A stretch of 7,595 nt of DNA from Caldilineaceae bacterium (GTDB taxonomy: Bacteria > Chloroflexota > Anaerolineae > Caldilineales > Caldilineaceae), in assembly GCA_015494005.1 (NCBI GenBank), contig WGCB01000182.1, positions 1-7,595 on the forward strand. The letters run 5' to 3'. How positions within the stretch are numbered: the first letter of the stretch is position 1; each line of letters begins with the position of its first letter. Below, piece after piece: positions 6,074 through 7,595 of this stretch. The position numbers and the translations under genes were made by a program. The notes beneath the pieces are model-generated. The model was not told where the DNA came from. It made no database searches and worked only from the letters and a program-made list of their open reading frames with translations.

Positions 6074-6700
6074 ATGAACAAAACAAAAATCCTTACTGCA
6101 GGGATATTAGTGATTTTCGCAATCTTAGTCGCTGGCACTAGTTTGGCCTTTGAGCCAAGCGCTAACCATCTTGAAGATCCACTTCTGACTAGGTTAGCAA
6201 TACGACCTTCTCAACTACCAGAGGGATCAGAATGGATAGTCTCCGGCCCGGTGGGTATGTACGACGTAACACAGCCTCTGCACGCTTCCAATATCCCTTT
6301 GGTGAAAGTGGACACGGGTGTACTTGAGTACAAGACCGCTTACCGTGTAGAAGCCTTTGTGCCTAATGGACAATCCTCTATCTACATCGGTAATTACCTG
6401 TATCGTTACGCCAGTGAAAGACAGGCACAGCAAGCGGCGGCTCGACTAATAGATGTAGTCCTTGCCCAGGATGGAAGCCAATACTTAGGGGAATTCAAGA
6501 GTCCAAACCAGAAAGGTCTGCATGGACAAGCAGTGATGTTTATTGGCGATGAAGAAGACGCGATTCACTGGTTTGTGGGTTCAAAGGGAGAGGTGCTTGT
6601 TCTTTTAATGGCAAACAGCATGTTGACGGCAAATAGCGTGCCCGATCCCTCTGCGCAGGAGACTTTCAAAACTCTGATAGATGCGTTACTTCAAGAATAG
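6074..6700 (+). CDS. Exported protein of unknown function
   Basis: A 208-residue protein with a clear signal peptide: MNKTK, hydrophobic core ILTAGILVIFAILVAG, then SLA with probable cleavage after A25. There is no lipobox cysteine, and the whole protein lacks Cys. The mature part is a mixed alpha/beta sequence. LPEGSEWIVSGPV (48-60), a strand-rich stretch VEAFVPNGQSSIYIGNYLYRYAS (92-114) and a helix ERQAQQAAARLIDVVLAQ (115-132) alternate, followed by a second strand pair around GQAVMFIGDEEDAIHWFVGSKGEVLVLLMA and a C-terminal helix. This 'strands, then Tyr-rich strand, then Ala-rich helix' pattern is common in secreted proteins of environmental bacteria, but I cannot name a family. It is the last gene of the exported trio, 45 bases after the small protein, and is followed by about 40 bases and then the probable IS end. 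Composition matches its two upstream neighbours. Confidence 0.82.
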   Translation: MNKTKILTAGILVIFAILVAGTSLAFEPSANHLEDPLLTRLAIRPSQLPEGSEWIVSGPVGMYDVTQPLHASNIPLVKVDTGVLEYKTAYRVEAFVPNGQSSIYIGNYLYRYASERQAQQAAARLIDVVLAQDGSQYLGEFKSPNQKGLHGQAVMFIGDEEDAIHWFVGSKGEVLVLLMANSMLTANSVPDPSAQETFKTLIDALLQE

Positions 6701-6740
6701 GATATCTGTAGCTATTGAGCCGAAAATAGGCTTCTAAACA

Positions 6741-7595
6741 TTTGTGTCCAACTGGGTAGCGGGACAGAATAGCGTGGTTACGTACACCACTGTCGAACTA
6801 GCCGTAACGTGGCCCGAGAAGGCCTGCCCCGACGCACAGGCGGAGACCAAGGTGGAGGCGGCACTTTGAAATGCAACAGTTCCATCACACTCCAGCGATG
6901 GTCCGTCCATCCCACGGCGATGGCTGGCGTCCGCTGCACCCATTTTCGTTGGCGTTCGCCGATGTACAGGGGCAGGCGCAGGCTCTTGTGATCGGTGCAG
7001 AAGTTGTACACACAGCCCACCAGGAACATGCTGGCCTGGACGGTGTCAGGCTGGCGGGCCAGATGGCGGGTGCGACGGGTCAGCACGGAGAGGCGTTGGC
7101 GGAAGGTGGCGTTCAAGCGTTCGATGTAGGCGGTGTTGATGACACCACCGCCCTGGCTGGTTTGGAGCAGCAGGTCGATGACATCCTGGCTGCCCTGAAC
7201 GATCCGCCGGCTCAAGGAGACCTGACCGGTCGCCTTCTTCTTCACCACCTGGACGATGTGGATCCCTGGCCAGGGGACCAACCGGGGGCGGCCGGGCGTG
7301 CCCAGGTGGAGGGGTGTCCGAAAGGCTTTCTGGAAGGCCTTCACATAGCTTGCGAAGCCATCCACCGCCAACAACAAGGGACGGCAGAGGGCGACCCCAC
7401 GGATCTGGGCCGCCAAGGCATCGATCAAGGCCTGGTTGCGGTGAGGACTGACCACCCCACCTAGCCACAGCCGGGTGGAGACCATCAGGGCCATGGCCAT
7501 CCACAGCCAGCCGGACTGGGTCTTGACCTTTATCTCATCGGCCTGGACCTGGCCCAGCTCCAAGGGCGACTGGCCCAGGAAATGTTCATGCACAC
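6741..7595 (-). mobile_element. Insertion sequence (IS1-like), one end inside the window
   Basis: The element consists of the transposase gene on the minus strand plus its 3' flank. The probable end lies at about 6741-6766, where TGTCC (6745-6749) and GGACA (6762-6766) form a small dyad. Sequence on the left of it has the AT-richer composition of the cassette, and on the right it becomes GC-rich at once. The other terminal repeat and any target-site duplication are outside the window, so the exact boundary is unproven. Confidence 0.5.
6778..7595 (-). CDS. IS1-like DDE transposase, N-terminus beyond window edge
   Basis: At least 271 residues of a transposase that cuts and rejoins element ends. 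Counting from the GTG at 7593, the acidic triad is visible: D19 in VQADEIKVK, D78 in LLLAVDGFASY and E158 in TAYIERLNATFRQRL, the last followed by the LTRRTRHLAR stretch that is typical of IS1-type catalytic domains. The frame stays open to base 7595, so the GTG at 7593 is probably internal and a DNA-binding zinc-ribbon/HTH N-terminus would lie outside. The C-terminal tail after 205 is basic and Pro-rich (KVPPPPWSPPVRRGRP). Stop TAA is at 6778-6780. No frameshift is seen, so the visible part looks functional. It is GC-rich, unlike the adjacent cassette, and converges with it. An IS1595-type assignment is the main alternative. Confidence 0.82.
   Translation of the reverse strand, partial: VHEHFLGQSPLELGQVQADEIKVKTQSGWLWMAMALMVSTRLWLGGVVSPHRNQALIDALAAQIRGVALCRPLLLAVDGFASYVKAFQKAFRTPLHLGTPGRPRLVPWPGIHIVQVVKKKATGQVSLSRRIVQGSQDVIDLLLQTSQGGGVINTAYIERLNATFRQRLSVLTRRTRHLARQPDTVQASMFLVGCVYNFCTDHKSLRLPLYIGERQRKWVQRTPAIAVGWTDHRWSVMELLHFKVPPPPWSPPVRRGRPSRATLRLVRQWCT

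Noticed and set aside
6682..6695. Inverted partner (TGCGTTACTT) of the ACAGGACTTACGCA motif, which would make 5425-6695 a composite element
   Set aside because: Only the first five bases match the expected reverse complement, and the sequence is ordinary codons of the exported protein.
6690..6740. Terminator after the last exported gene (GAGCC...GGCTT)
   Set aside because: Only about five pairs including a wobble, and no T tract. Too weak to list.
6871..7464. Plus-strand open frame of 197 codons opposite the transposase
   Set aside because: The DDE motifs and family pattern are on the minus strand; this is its antisense shadow.
1..7595. CRISPR arrays, tRNA or rRNA genes
   Set aside because: No regularly spaced repeats, no cloverleaf-like sequence and no rRNA-like segments were seen on either strand.

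Overview
The window reads as part of a GC-rich bacterial chromosome. The style of the housekeeping genes and of the secreted proteins suggests Chloroflexota (perhaps Anaerolineae or Caldilineae), but this lineage call is an impression and was not checked by any search. Layout: an incomplete sugar-phosphate mutase gene (1-975), a strong hairpin, a TatD-type hydrolase (1220-2116), a trans-polyprenyl diphosphate synthase (2220-3251), a LuxR/NarL-type regulator (3519-4199), three consecutive genes for exported proteins (4424-5425, 5630-6028, 6074-6700), and on the minus strand an IS1-like transposase running off the right edge (6778-7595).

The left part (to about 3,250) is ordinary core metabolism. 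Its codons end very largely in G or C, and the family motifs of all three enzymes are intact. The mutase serves sugar activation. The TatD protein is a metal-dependent nuclease or hydrolase. The prenyl synthase makes an isoprenoid chain, probably a long one for a quinone or lipid carrier. A hairpin at 994-1026 separates the mutase from the following pair, which has its own plausible promoter just upstream.

The right part is accessory. From about 4,200 to 6,740 the DNA is visibly AT-richer and codon choice changes. The regulator keeps a textbook LuxR helix-turn-helix, but its receiver domain has lost every residue needed for phosphorylation, so it is probably controlled by something other than a histidine kinase. 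The three genes behind it all start with signal peptides and have strong Shine-Dalgarno sequences. Two of them encode unusual tryptophan-rich, cysteine-containing domains that I do not recognise. Between the regulator and the first of these genes lie a 10-bp direct repeat spaced 22 bp, a dyad, a plausible promoter and a perfect 12-bp palindrome, so the regulator could control the cassette directly. The cassette ends next to an IS element, and a short IS-end-like motif occurs inside it. Both fit horizontal acquisition.

The best candidate for something undescribed is this unit: a phosphorylation-independent regulator plus three exported proteins. Its function cannot be read from the sequence.
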